In this document: positions 23,893-31,368 of the stretch, piece by piece | Position numbering within the stretch: the first letter of the stretch is position 1 | Layout of the letters: each line of letters begins with the position of its first letter | NCBI GenBank assembly: GCA_031552825.1 | Contig: JAVBMD010000030.1 | Coordinates: 1-33,055, forward strand | DNA: 33,055 bases | DNA from: WQXF01 sp031552825 | GTDB taxonomy: Bacteria; Bacillota; Clostridia; Christensenellales; Aristaeellaceae | Direction: 5' to 3' | Position numbers and translations under genes: made by a program | Notes under the pieces: generated by a model | Told to the model about the DNA's origin: nothing | Databases searched by the model: none | What the model saw: only the letters and a program-made list of their open reading frames with translations

Positions 23893-25134
23893 GTGAGCAA
23901 ACACATCATCGACGACGCGCGGCGCTGCCTGCAATGCCCGAATCCGCGCTGTAGCTTGGGCTGCCCGGTGCGCACGCCCGTCAAGCGCGCCATCCAGCTG
24001 CTGCTGGAGAGCCGCATCGCGGATGCAGGGAAGTTATTGTTCGAGAACAACCCGCTTTCGCTGGTCTGCTGCCACGTTTGCCCGCAGGAGAACCAATGTG
24101 AGGGATACTGCGTGCTCGGCAAGAAGGGAACGCCGGTACACATCAGCGCCATCGAGCAGTATATCTCCGATTACTACCTCAACGTGTACCGCCCGACGCC
24201 GTCGGCGCGCACGCGCGGGCGGGTGGCCATCATCGGCTCCGGCCCGGCGGGCATCACCATCGCGTTCCTGCTGGCGGCCAAGGATTACGACGTTACCATC
24301 TTTGAGGGCAACGACCAGATCGGCGGCGTGCTGCGCTACGGCATTCCGGAGTTCCGCCTGCCAAAGCGCGTGCTGGATCAGCTCGGCAAGAAGCTGATCG
24401 AGAGCGGCGTGCGCATCCGCCCCAACACCACCATCGGCAGCAACCTCACGATCGACGACCTGTTCCGCGACGGCTTCCGCGCAATCTTTATGGGCACCGG
24501 CGTGTGGCGGCCGAATAAGCTGAACATCGTCGGCGAGAGCTTGGGGCACGTTCACTTTGCCATCGAGTACCTGCGCAAGCCGGACGCCTATCAGCTGGGC
24601 AAGCGCGTGCTGGTGATCGGCGCGGGCAACGTGGCGATGGATGTGGCGCGCACCGCCTTCCGCCACGGCGCGGAGGAGGTAACCATCGTCTGCAACCGAG
24701 GCGATGAGAGCGTGACCGCACGCGCCGTGGAGGTGGAATATGCGCAGATCGACGGCGCGGTATTTGAATACTACAAGACCGCCGTGGAGTTTGTGGACGC
24801 GGGCGCGATATTGGCCGATTCGCACGAGGTTGACGGCCGCGTCGAGGCCATACCCGGCACCGAGAAGCTGTTTCCCGCCGACTCGGTGATCGTGGCCATC
24901 AGCCAAGGGCCGCGCGCCGTCGTCGTATCCACGACGCACGACATCGACGTGGACGGGCGCGGGCTGGTGGTGACCGACGAGGTGGGGCAGACCACCCGCC
25001 CCGGCGTGTTTGCCTCCGGCGACGTGGTGACCGGCGCGAAAACCGTGGTCGAGGCGGTGCATCTTTCGCGCATCGTGGCCGAGGCGATGGATGCCTACGT
25101 GCGGGAGCATTACGGCGACGGGCCGCAAAATTGA
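23893..25134 (+). CDS. GltD-like iron-sulfur NAD(P)-dependent oxidoreductase
   Basis: 413 aa from GTG 23893, with GAGGTGA six bases upstream. The N-terminal Fe-S domain (about 1-95) has cysteine clusters CLQCPNPRCSLGCPV and CCHVCPQENQCEGYC, as in the glutamate synthase small subunit. The FAD motif VAIIGSGPAGITIAFLLA and IGGVLRYGIPEFRLPK follow, then the NAD(P) motif VLVIGAGNVAMDVARTA. A C-terminal FASGDVVTGAKTVVEAV closes the FAD site. No glutamate synthase large subunit is adjacent. Stand-alone relatives include NfnB/SudB-type subunits and diaphorases, so electron transfer between NAD(P)H and another acceptor is likely. The substrate is unknown. Confidence 0.87.
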   Translation: MSKHIIDDARRCLQCPNPRCSLGCPVRTPVKRAIQLLLESRIADAGKLLFENNPLSLVCCHVCPQENQCEGYCVLGKKGTPVHISAIEQYISDYYLNVYRPTPSARTRGRVAIIGSGPAGITIAFLLAAKDYDVTIFEGNDQIGGVLRYGIPEFRLPKRVLDQLGKKLIESGVRIRPNTTIGSNLTIDDLFRDGFRAIFMGTGVWRPNKLNIVGESLGHVHFAIEYLRKPDAYQLGKRVLVIGAGNVAMDVARTAFRHGAEEVTIVCNRGDESVTARAVEVEYAQIDGAVFEYYKTAVEFVDAGAILADSHEVDGRVEAIPGTEKLFPADSVIVAISQGPRAVVVSTTHDIDVDGRGLVVTDEVGQTTRPGVFASGDVVTGAKTVVEAVHLSRIVAEAMDAYVREHYGDGPQN

Positions 25135-25136
25135 TC

Positions 25137-25165
25137 TTGACAGAAACGTAACAAAGATATAGGAT
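25137..25165 (+). promoter_or_regulatory. Promoter of the TM1266/ABC operon
   Basis: TTGACA (25137-25142), 17-nt spacer, TAGGAT (25160-25165). A TATAGG two bases earlier would give only 15-nt spacing. It begins two bases after the GltD-like stop codon. Transcription would start near 25172. Confidence 0.6.
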
Positions 25166-25171
25166 GTTCTC

Positions 25172-25263
25172 GTCGGAAGCTTCAAACCCGAGCGCATGCG
25201 CGAAGGGGAGAACGGCCGCCGATCGGGTAAAACCTGTTCTGTTGACGGAAGGAGCAATCTGAC
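25172..25263 (+). ncRNA. Structured leader RNA, riboswitch candidate
   Basis: The predicted 5' end can fold as a closed junction. GUCGGA (25172-25177) pairs with UCUGAC (25258-25263) and encloses two arms. Arm one is ACCCGA (25186-25191) with UCGGGU (25223-25228), holding a small GCG/CGC hairpin and a purine-rich stretch GAAGGGGAGAAC. Arm two is UUCUG (25237-25241) with CGGAA (25246-25250), loop UUGA. A terminator follows 40 bases later. I compared it by memory with TPP, glycine, guanidine-I, SAM, FMN, cobalamin and Moco consensus sequences and could not assign it. Pairings are by eye. Confidence 0.45.
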
Positions 25264-25280
25264 CGTAGAGAGAGGGGGGC

Positions 25281-25313
25281 ATGGCGATGTCGCAATGTTT
25301 GGACGGCTCTTAG
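25281..25313 (+). CDS. Possible 10-codon leader peptide
   Basis: ATG at 25281 follows a purine-rich GAGAGAGGGGGG stretch and reads MAMSQCLDGS before a TAG at 25311-25313. The stop falls inside the terminator hairpin, just after its 5' arm. A ribosome here would cover the arm, which is the geometry of translational attenuation. It holds one Cys codon and no run of a regulatory amino acid, so it may be chance. Confidence 0.3.
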   Translation: MAMSQCLDGS

Positions 25314-25335
25314 CGCGCTTGCTGAGCCGTTTTTT
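25303..25335 (+). terminator. Premature terminator in the operon leader
   Basis: ACGGCTC (25303-25309) pairs with GAGCCGT (25324-25330), with inner AGC/GCT, followed by a T-run to 25335. It lies between promoter and first gene, so full-length transcription needs read-through or antitermination. Confidence 0.85.
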
Positions 25336-25370
25336 GTTTGCGAAAAAGGCGGAACGAGGAGGCGGAAGGC

Positions 25371-25637
25371 ATGCATAAGCGCATCGGCTTCGTGGGCATC
25401 GTGATAGAGGATATGGCGCAAAGCGCCCGCGTCAACGAGATCATCGGCGCGTATAGCGACATGGTGACCGGGCGCATCGGCGTGCCGGATCACGCGCGCG
25501 GCATCGCGGTGATCGGCCTGCTCGTGGAGGGCACAAACGACCGCATCGGTGCTTTTACCGGCACGCTGGGCAACGTGCGCGGCGTATCGGTTAAGAGCGC
25601 GCTGACGGCCAAGGAGTGGCCGCAAGAACAAGAATAA
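25371..25637 (+). CDS. TM1266-family small ACT-like regulator
   Basis: 88 aa from ATG 25371, with GAGGAGG eight bases upstream. It matches the TM1266 'iron-only hydrogenase system regulator' family: VGIVIEDMAQSARVNEIIGA, then the hallmark VTGRIGVPD, and a final LGNVRGVSVKSAL. The fold in the family is ferredoxin-like, similar to the ligand-binding domain of NikR. Members often sit near [FeFe]-hydrogenase or its maturases, but none is in this window. Here it leads an ABC importer operon, 16 bp before the substrate-binding protein. It may sense the transported compound or a metal; this is inference. There is no DNA-binding domain. Confidence 0.85.
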   Translation: MHKRIGFVGIVIEDMAQSARVNEIIGAYSDMVTGRIGVPDHARGIAVIGLLVEGTNDRIGAFTGTLGNVRGVSVKSALTAKEWPQEQE

Positions 25638-25653
25638 TCCGGAGGAATAAGTT

Positions 25654-26649
25654 ATGAAAAATAAAGCAATCCGCGCCCTATGCGGCGTGCTGGCAATGGC
25701 GATGATACTGGCGAGCTGCGCGCTGGCCTTCGCGCAGGAAAGGCCCGCGGCGGTGCGCGTCGGCGCGCTCAAGGGGCCGACGGCGATGGGGCTGGCACAG
25801 CTGATGGCGGACAAGGGCGACGACTACGCGGTCACGCTGGCCGGTGCGCCGGACGAGATGGTGGCCATGCTGACCAGCGGGCAGGTGGATATCGCGGCGA
25901 TGCCCACCAACCTGGCGGCGACGCTGTATAACAAGACCAAGGGCAACGTGCAGCTGCTGGCGCTCAATACGCTAGGCGTGCTGTACGTGCTCGAGCGCGG
26001 CGACAGCATCCACAGCGCCGCCGATCTGGCGGGCAAGACGATCTGGGCGACCGGGCAGGGCGCCACGCCGGAATACACGCTGCGCTATGTCTTGGCGCAG
26101 CAGGGCTTGACCGACAGCACGCCGGTGGAATTCAAGGGCGAGCACACCGAGCTGCTGACGCTGGCCGCCGCCGGGGAGATGGATGTGGTGATGCTGCCCG
26201 AACCGCATGTGACGGCGTTGCTTGCGCAGGACAAGGGCTTCCGCATCGCGCTGGACATGACCGAAGCCTTCGCCGAGGCGGCGGATAAGGCTGGCGCCAG
26301 CGGCATGGCGCTGTCGATGGGCTGCTGGGTGGTGCGCCGCGAGTTTGCCGAGCAGCACCCGGAGCAGGTGGCGGCCTTCGTGCAGGCCTATGGCGAATCG
26401 GCGGCATATGTCAACACCAACGTCGAAGAAGCCTCGCAGTGGATCGAGCAGTTCGGCATCCTGCCCAAAGCGGCGGTGGCGGCCAAGGCGCTGCCCAACT
26501 GCCACATCGTATGCGTGGCGGGGGAGGAAATGAAGAAGCAGATGCAGCCGCTCTACAGCGTGTGGTTTGAGGCGAACCCGGCTTCCGTGGGCGGCGCGCT
26601 GCCCGGCGATGACTTCTACTATACGGCACAGCAAGATGCGGCACAGTAA
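25654..26649 (+). CDS. ABC importer substrate-binding lipoprotein, NMT1/THI5-like
   Basis: 331 aa, ATG 25654 after GGAGGAAT. The N-terminus MKNKAIRALCGVLAMAMILA is followed by a lipobox-like LASC with Cys22, so it is probably a membrane-tethered lipoprotein. The body resembles the periplasmic-binding fold of the NMT1/ThiY/SsuA/TauA group: VRVGALKGPTAMGLAQLM, LTSGQVDIAAMPTNLA, LAGKTIWATGQGATPEYTLR and AGEMDVVMLPEPHVTALL. This group binds thiamine precursors, nitrate, sulfonates or other small organics. Motifs visible here do not decide between them. It overlaps the permease gene by 14 bp. Confidence 0.9.
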   Translation: MKNKAIRALCGVLAMAMILASCALAFAQERPAAVRVGALKGPTAMGLAQLMADKGDDYAVTLAGAPDEMVAMLTSGQVDIAAMPTNLAATLYNKTKGNVQLLALNTLGVLYVLERGDSIHSAADLAGKTIWATGQGATPEYTLRYVLAQQGLTDSTPVEFKGEHTELLTLAAAGEMDVVMLPEPHVTALLAQDKGFRIALDMTEAFAEAADKAGASGMALSMGCWVVRREFAEQHPEQVAAFVQAYGESAAYVNTNVEEASQWIEQFGILPKAAVAAKALPNCHIVCVAGEEMKKQMQPLYSVWFEANPASVGGALPGDDFYYTAQQDAAQ

Positions 26650-27421
26650 GCGGCCTTTTTCAATCCCGAAAGGGGTGACGCAGATCTGCGTCGCCCTTTT
26701 CTGGCTGGGGCTGTGGCAGGCGGCGGCTTGGGCGGTGGCGCAGCCGCTGCTGCTGCCCGCGCCGCTGGAGGTGTTGGGACAATTGGCGCGGCAGGCGGGT
26801 ACGCTGCCCTTTTGGCGCACGGTGGCGATGTCGGTGCTGCGCACCGGCGGCGCGTTTGCGATCGGCGTGGCGCTGGGCGCGCTGCTGGCGGTGCTCAGCG
26901 CCGCGCTGCCGCCGGTGCGCGCCCTGCTGCGCCCGGCGCTGCTGACCATTCGCGCCACGCCGGTTTCTTCCTTCATCATCCTTGCGCTGGTATGGCTGCG
27001 CGGCGGGCTGGTGCCGGTGCTGGCCGGGGCGGTGATGGTGCTGCCGGTGATCTGGGGCAACGTGACGCAGGGCATCGCCGCCGTCGATCCGTTGCTGCTG
27101 GAGATGGTACAGGTGTACGGCTTCTCCCGGCGCAAGCGCCTGACCAAGCTCTACCTGCCTAGCGTGCTGCCCACCTTTCTGGCGGCCTGCGAAACCGCCA
27201 TGGGCCTGTGCTGGAAGGCCACCGTCGCCGCCGAGGTGTTGGGCATGCCCAAGGAGGCCATCGGCACCCGCCTGCACGACGCCAAGGTGTACTTGGAGAC
27301 CGACGCGCTGTTCGCGTGGACGCTGGTGGTGATTCTGCTCAGCCTGCTGCTGGAGCGCAGCTTCGCGCGGGGCGTGCGGGCATGGAGCGAGAGGAGGGGC
27401 GCGCATGCGGTTGGGGCTTGA
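26636..27421 (+). CDS. ABC importer permease, SsuC/TauC/ThiX type
   Basis: 261 aa from ATG 26636, inside the end of the previous gene; no strong ribosome site, so translation is probably coupled. A GTG at 26675 is possible but its site is too close. It has about six membrane helices. The BPD-transp motif that docks the ATPase is recognisable as the EMVQVYGFSRRKRLTKLYLP region, followed by SVLPTFLAACETAMGLCWK. The APVSSF-like start seen in this family appears as ATPVSSFIILALVW. It overlaps the ATPase gene by 17 bp. Confidence 0.92.
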   Translation: MRHSKRPFSIPKGVTQICVALFWLGLWQAAAWAVAQPLLLPAPLEVLGQLARQAGTLPFWRTVAMSVLRTGGAFAIGVALGALLAVLSAALPPVRALLRPALLTIRATPVSSFIILALVWLRGGLVPVLAGAVMVLPVIWGNVTQGIAAVDPLLLEMVQVYGFSRRKRLTKLYLPSVLPTFLAACETAMGLCWKATVAAEVLGMPKEAIGTRLHDAKVYLETDALFAWTLVVILLSLLLERSFARGVRAWSERRGAHAVGA

Positions 27422-28001
27422 AAATGTCAGTTTCGCCTATGGCGACAAGCCGGTGCTGGAGCATTTCAGCCTAGAACTGCCGGAGCGCGGCGGCGTGTGC
27501 CTGTTTGGTCCCTCGGGCTGCGGAAAGACCACGGCGCTGCGCCTGCTGGCGGGGCTGGAAACGCCGCAAGCCGGGCGGGCGCTCGGCCTGCGGGAGAAGC
27601 GCGTCGCCGTGATGTTTCAGGAGGATCGGCTGCTGCCTTGGTACACGCTGACCGAGAATTTGCTGCTGTGCATGCAAGACGCGCGCCCGGTCAAGGCGCG
27701 CGAATGGCTGGAGGCGGTAGGGTTGGCGGCCGAGGCCGACCGGAAGCCGGGGGAGCTTTCCGGCGGCATGCGGCGGCGCGTAGCCTTGGCGCGCGCGCTG
27801 GCGCGGGGCGGCGATGTGCTGCTGCTCGATGAGCCGCTTAAGGAGCTGGACGATGCCACCGCCTTGCGCATGCGCGACTTGATCCGCCGTCACGCGCAGG
27901 GCAAGCTGCTGGTGCTGGTGACGCACAATCGGCAGGAGGCCGACGCGCTGTGCGACGCCACCGTTATCTTGCACCCGGCGCATGCGCCCCGCGCGCGATG
28001 A
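27405..28001 (+). CDS. ABC importer ATPase
   Basis: 198 aa, short for the SsuB/TauB group (usually about 240-260). ATG 27405 follows GAGGAGGGG. Walker A GPSGCGKTT, Q-loop MFQEDRLLPW, signature LSGGMRRRVALARAL, Walker B VLLLDEPLKELD and the H-loop VTHNRQEADAL are all present. The missing length is mainly at the C-terminus, after the switch His. It powers uptake with the two upstream proteins. Its last 38 bp overlap the convergent aminotransferase gene tail to tail, and no terminator separates them. Confidence 0.93.
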   Translation: MRLGLENVSFAYGDKPVLEHFSLELPERGGVCLFGPSGCGKTTALRLLAGLETPQAGRALGLREKRVAVMFQEDRLLPWYTLTENLLLCMQDARPVKAREWLEAVGLAAEADRKPGELSGGMRRRVALARALARGGDVLLLDEPLKELDDATALRMRDLIRRHAQGKLLVLVTHNRQEADALCDATVILHPAHAPRAR

Positions 28002-29109
28002 TATCCACGGCGCGCAGCAGGGTATCGATGTGCTGCGCGGTGTTATAGAAGCCGGGGCTGACGCGAACCGCGCCAACCTCCAGCGTGCCCTGGTGCTGAT
28101 GGATACCGGGCGCGCAGTGCAGCCCGCCGCGCACCGCGATATTGGCCTGATCCAGCCGCTCGCACACCTCGCCGGATTGCATCTCGCCCACATTGAAGCT
28201 GATGACCTTGGCGTCGGGCGGGGAATAGAGCTTCACGCGCGGCATAAGCCGCAACTCATCGTACAGCCGGCGGGTCAGCGCGGAGGTGCGCTCGGCGATC
28301 TCGCGCTGGTGCGCGCGGGTAAACCGCAGCCCCACCAGCAGCCCCGCGATGCCGGGCAAGTTTTGCGTGCCGCTCTCGAAGCGGTCGGGCATATCCTCGG
28401 GTTGCAGCATGCTTTCGGATACCGAGCCGGTGCCGCCTTGGCGCTGTGGTCGCAGCTGTATCTGCTCGCCAATGTACAAAAGCCCTGTGCCGTGCGGGCC
28501 GAAGAGCCCCTTATGCCCCGGCATCGCCAGCAGATCCGCGCCCAAATGGCCGGGGCGCACGTCCAGCATGCCCGCGCTCTGCGCCGCGTCCACCAGCAGC
28601 GGCACCTTGGCCGCCTTGCATACTTGGCCGATTTCCCGCACCGGCTGCACCGCGCCGGTGACGTTGGAGACGTGCGAGACGACCACCAGCCCGGTGTTTG
28701 GGCGCAGCGCCTGCCGCACCTGCCGCGCGGAAATCGAGCCGTTCTCCTCCGGCGGCAGCAGCGTCAGCGAAATTTTTCCGTCGACCAGCAGGCCGCTGAG
28801 CGGGCGCAGCACCGAGTTGTGCTCCAGCAGCGTGGAAACCACGTGGTCGCCAGGCTTTATCAGCCCGTGAATCGCTTGGTTGAGCGCATCGGTGCAGTTG
28901 CCGCAAAATACGATGCGCGAAGGATCGGGTACCTCCAGCCAATCGGCCAGCGCCTCGCGGCACTCGTACACCACCCGCCCCGCCGCCAAGGCCAGCCGAT
29001 GTCCCGCGCGCCCCGGATTGGCGCCGATCTTGTCCAGCACGCCGGACATCGCCTGGGCGACCTGTGGCGGCTTGGGAAAGCTGGTTGCCGCGTTATCCAA
29101 ATAGATCAT
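27964..29109 (-). CDS. Cysteine desulfurase-like class V aminotransferase
   Basis: 381 aa. Start ATG 29109 has GGAGG six bases upstream; an ATG at 29115 abuts that site. It is a PLP enzyme of the TIGR01977 (EF2568) type: MIYLDNAATSFPKPP at the N-terminus, the PLP-binding DAAQSAGMLDVR, the lysine in MPGHKGLFGPHGTGLLYIG, and a catalytic-loop cysteine in RGGLHCAPGIHQHQGT. Related enzymes remove sulfur (or selenium) from cysteine (or selenocysteine) as a persulfide. The divergent neighbour is a DUF3343 protein, a proposed Se/S carrier, which supports a sulfur or selenium transfer role. It is not an IscS/SufS with a Fe-S assembly operon. Confidence 0.9.
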   Translation of the reverse strand: MIYLDNAATSFPKPPQVAQAMSGVLDKIGANPGRAGHRLALAAGRVVYECREALADWLEVPDPSRIVFCGNCTDALNQAIHGLIKPGDHVVSTLLEHNSVLRPLSGLLVDGKISLTLLPPEENGSISARQVRQALRPNTGLVVVSHVSNVTGAVQPVREIGQVCKAAKVPLLVDAAQSAGMLDVRPGHLGADLLAMPGHKGLFGPHGTGLLYIGEQIQLRPQRQGGTGSVSESMLQPEDMPDRFESGTQNLPGIAGLLVGLRFTRAHQREIAERTSALTRRLYDELRLMPRVKLYSPPDAKVISFNVGEMQSGEVCERLDQANIAVRGGLHCAPGIHQHQGTLEVGAVRVSPGFYNTAQHIDTLLRAVDIIARGAHAPGAR

Positions 29110-29244
29110 GGCCATCCTCCCCGTGCATGGGCAGCCGTCACATCCTGCGCCTGCCTGCCGTATAGTGTATTGTTCTTCGCGCCGATCCATGACGCGGAGA
29201 AACCCCGAGGCCGCGATGCCGAAGGGGATAAGGAGGATGGGACT

Positions 29245-29541
29245 ATGCCGGAAATATTTGGCATCGCTGCGTTTCGATCCCGTCAGCAAGTGCTGCGCTT
29301 CGAATCGGCGCTCAAACGCGCCGCCGTTCGTGTGCAGGTGGTGTCTACCCCTCGCGATGTGGCGGTGGGCTGCGGCCTTTCGGTGCGCTTTGAAATGCAG
29401 GATGTCGATCGCGTGGTGCAGGTGTACCATGCGACGCGGCCCAGCAACCTTATCGGCTTTTATCAGGTGGAGCGCACCGGCTATGGTCGCCCCAATCTTA
29501 CGCCGATCTTGCAGCCGCGAAGCTTTAGCATGGATGTGTGA
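29245..29541 (+). CDS. DUF3343 putative Se/S carrier-like protein
   Basis: 98 aa, ATG 29245 with AAGGAGG eight bases upstream. The N-terminal 60 or so residues match DUF3343: FGIAAFRSRQQVLRFESAL, VVSTPRDVAVGCGLSVRF. The single Cys sits in the family's conserved VGCG turn, where a persulfide could be held. The tail to residue 98 adds TGYGRPNLTPILQPRSF, not part of the usual short domain. It is divergent from the desulfurase-like gene, 135 bp apart. Sulfur hand-off between them is inference from family and context. Confidence 0.8.
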   Translation: MPEIFGIAAFRSRQQVLRFESALKRAAVRVQVVSTPRDVAVGCGLSVRFEMQDVDRVVQVYHATRPSNLIGFYQVERTGYGRPNLTPILQPRSFSMDV

Positions 29542-29550
29542 CGCATATAT

Positions 29551-29571
29551 CCGCCCTTGAGCGGCGGTTTT
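29551..29571 (+). terminator. Short terminator after the DUF3343 gene
   Basis: CCGCC (29551-29555) pairs with GGCGG (29563-29567), followed by TTTT. The stem is short. Confidence 0.6.
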
Positions 29572-29597
29572 ACCTAGATGGTTTCCCTGTCAATAGG

Positions 29598-29636
29598 GCA
29601 AGGCCGCATCCCGTGATGAGCGGGGTGCGGCCTTGC
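29598..29636. repeat. Long GC-rich hairpin between convergent genes
   Basis: GCAAGGCCGCA (29598-29608) pairs perfectly with TGCGGCCTTGC (29626-29636). An inner CCCG/CGGG stem holds a TGATGAG loop. No T-run follows on either strand, so it is not a classical terminator, though it may protect 3' ends of the convergent transcripts. Confidence 0.7.
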
Positions 29637-29655
29637 GCATATGGAAGAGAATGAA

Positions 29656-30567
29656 TCATTTGCCGCGTTGCTCAAAAGTCCAATCGAGCAAGTTGATGGC
29701 GTAATTGACGCCGGTTTGTGGATCATACAATTCGATATGGCTTGTACCGACGGTCATATTCACAGAAAAAAAGTTACAACGGAGCCCGAGTTCGTGATCG
29801 AAGTCCTCCTCCGTAAAGTTGAGATCAGCGGTTCCGTTGCTTGAAAAATTGATGGTGTAAGGATGCCTGGGGTTGGCTTCATCCGCGGAATATGCGTAAA
29901 TCGCCGCATGGGTGGGCGTTTGGGCGATGAATATTTCCTTCAACCCTATAGTTTCTTTGTTGGTATCGATTGTAATCCTTTTGATATCTGGACGGTCAAG
30001 CACGGGGATGCTAAAATACATAGGCTCCGCAGCTGAAAAATTGCTGCTGACGCTCTCGTCGATGCCGAAGTTTAGTTCAACGTTTAGTTCCTCTAACGCC
30101 TTTTGCGACGGGAAAACAACACAGAATGTCGTGAGAATATCGGAATCAAAGCGCTGATAGGAAGCGCGCTCGAACAGTGGTTTGACCTTGTTGCCCGCCG
30201 CATCCTCTATGGTTATGCTGCAATAGGTACCGATGACGGTTTCGCCATACCTAGCTGCTTCGTCGATAAGCATTTTCCGTTCGTTATCAGGGTTGAGCAC
30301 CTCGTTGTCCATCAGTGAAGTATTCTCGTCATTGGGCAGCTGTGAGACGCTTATATTCAGAGAATATCCGTCATAGCAGATGCTGTGAACAACAAACGTT
30401 GCGCCGCCTGTGCGCGATCCCTCCACCCTGCGCAGCCAGACATGTCTGCCCGACGAGGCGTCTGCAGGCGAGAGCGCGATGATTTCTTTGTCTTGCGCAT
30501 ATGTGGGGTTGTGGAAGGAGATTGCGAGCAATGCAAATAAGGATGCAAACATAAATGCTTTCTTCAT
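29656..30567 (-). CDS. Secreted protein of unknown function, AT-richer than neighbours
   Basis: 303 aa, ATG 30567 with GGAGGG upstream. Residues 1-24 are a signal peptide (MKKAFMFASLFALLAISFHNPTYA). The mature chain is beta-rich and acidic, with a few Cys (SICYDGY, GTYCSI, FCVVF, LRCNF) that may form disulfides. No lipobox, repeat or enzyme motif is recognised. Its codons are visibly richer in A and T than flanking genes and it stands alone between a convergent and a divergent gene. This fits recent acquisition or weak expression. Function unknown. Confidence 0.75.
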   Translation of the reverse strand: MKKAFMFASLFALLAISFHNPTYAQDKEIIALSPADASSGRHVWLRRVEGSRTGGATFVVHSICYDGYSLNISVSQLPNDENTSLMDNEVLNPDNERKMLIDEAARYGETVIGTYCSITIEDAAGNKVKPLFERASYQRFDSDILTTFCVVFPSQKALEELNVELNFGIDESVSSNFSAAEPMYFSIPVLDRPDIKRITIDTNKETIGLKEIFIAQTPTHAAIYAYSADEANPRHPYTINFSSNGTADLNFTEEDFDHELGLRCNFFSVNMTVGTSHIELYDPQTGVNYAINLLDWTFEQRGK

Positions 30568-30656
30568 AAGTACCCTCCGATCTTTGGTATTTTAACGTTT
30601 GGTAAGGGCGAAATATTCCATTGTGAATTGTGGCGTGAATCCATCTTTGACTTGCG

Positions 30657-30685
30657 TAGACTTTTTTTGCTCTTTATGCTATCAT
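30657..30685 (+). promoter_or_regulatory. Candidate promoter of nth operon
   Basis: TAGACT (30657-30662), 17-nt spacer, TATCAT (30680-30685), 29 bases before the nth start. Both boxes are imperfect. Confidence 0.4.
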
Positions 30686-30714
30686 CTCCCCATCAACGCA
30701 GGGGAGGGACGCCC

Positions 30715-31368
30715 ATGCCGAAGCGCGAAAAACAAATTTTAGCGGAGCTGGAGCGCCTGTATCCGCAGGCGGGGCCGGAGCTTCATTTTTCTAATCCATA
30801 TGAGACGCTGATCGCCACCATCCTCTCGGCGCAGTGTACCGATCAAAAGGTGAACCAAGCCACGCCGGCGCTGTTTGCCGCCTATCCGAACGCTGCGGCC
30901 ATGGCCAAGGCCGAGCCGGGGCAGATCGAGCCGTATATCCATATTTGCGGCATCTACCGGAACAAGGCGAAGAACATCGTGGCGGCGTGCCGCGCGCTGG
31001 TAGCGGAGTACGGCGGCGAGGTGCCCGGCGACTTCGAGGCGCTGACGGCGCTGCCCGGCGTCGGCCGCAAGACCGCCAATGTGGTGATGGCCAACGCCTT
31101 CGGGGCGCAGGCCATCGCGGTGGATACGCATGTGTTTCGCGTATCCAACCGGCTGGGGCTGGCGCACGCCAAGGATGTGCTGCGCACCGAGGAGCAGCTG
31201 ATGCGGACCATCCCGCGCGAGGATTGGTCGAAGGCGCATCATTGGATCATCTTTCACGGCAGGCGGGTCTGCAAGGCCATCAAACCGGCTTGCGGCGCCT
31301 GCACGCTGCGCGCTCTTTGCGAGCACGCGGCGCAGGCGAACACAAAAGAGCAGGGGGTGCAGGCATGA
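30715..31368 (+). CDS. nth: Endonuclease III
   Basis: 217 aa, start ATG 30715 with GGGGAGGG upstream. It is a DNA glycosylase/AP lyase that removes oxidised pyrimidines. The helix-hairpin-helix LPGVGRKTANVVMANAF, the catalytic Lys in SAQCTDQKVNQ and catalytic Asp in VDTHVFRVSNRLGL are present. The C-terminal [4Fe-4S] motif fits C-x6-C-x2-C-x5-C exactly (CKAIKPACGACTLRALC). It is first in a tight operon with pgmB and xth; its stop overlaps the next start by four bases. Confidence 0.97.
   Translation: MPKREKQILAELERLYPQAGPELHFSNPYETLIATILSAQCTDQKVNQATPALFAAYPNAAAMAKAEPGQIEPYIHICGIYRNKAKNIVAACRALVAEYGGEVPGDFEALTALPGVGRKTANVVMANAFGAQAIAVDTHVFRVSNRLGLAHAKDVLRTEEQLMRTIPREDWSKAHHWIIFHGRRVCKAIKPACGACTLRALCEHAAQANTKEQGVQA

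Noticed and set aside
25166..25213. GTTCTC/GAGAAC pairing forming a pseudoknot in the same leader
   Set aside because: GTTCTC lies before the expected transcription start set by the -10 at 25160, so it is unlikely to be in the RNA.
25172..25263. TPP riboswitch upstream of the NMT1-type importer
   Set aside because: The AACCUG stretch is suggestive, but the CUGAGA segment and the P4/P5 sequence of TPP aptamers are missing, so the identity is left open.
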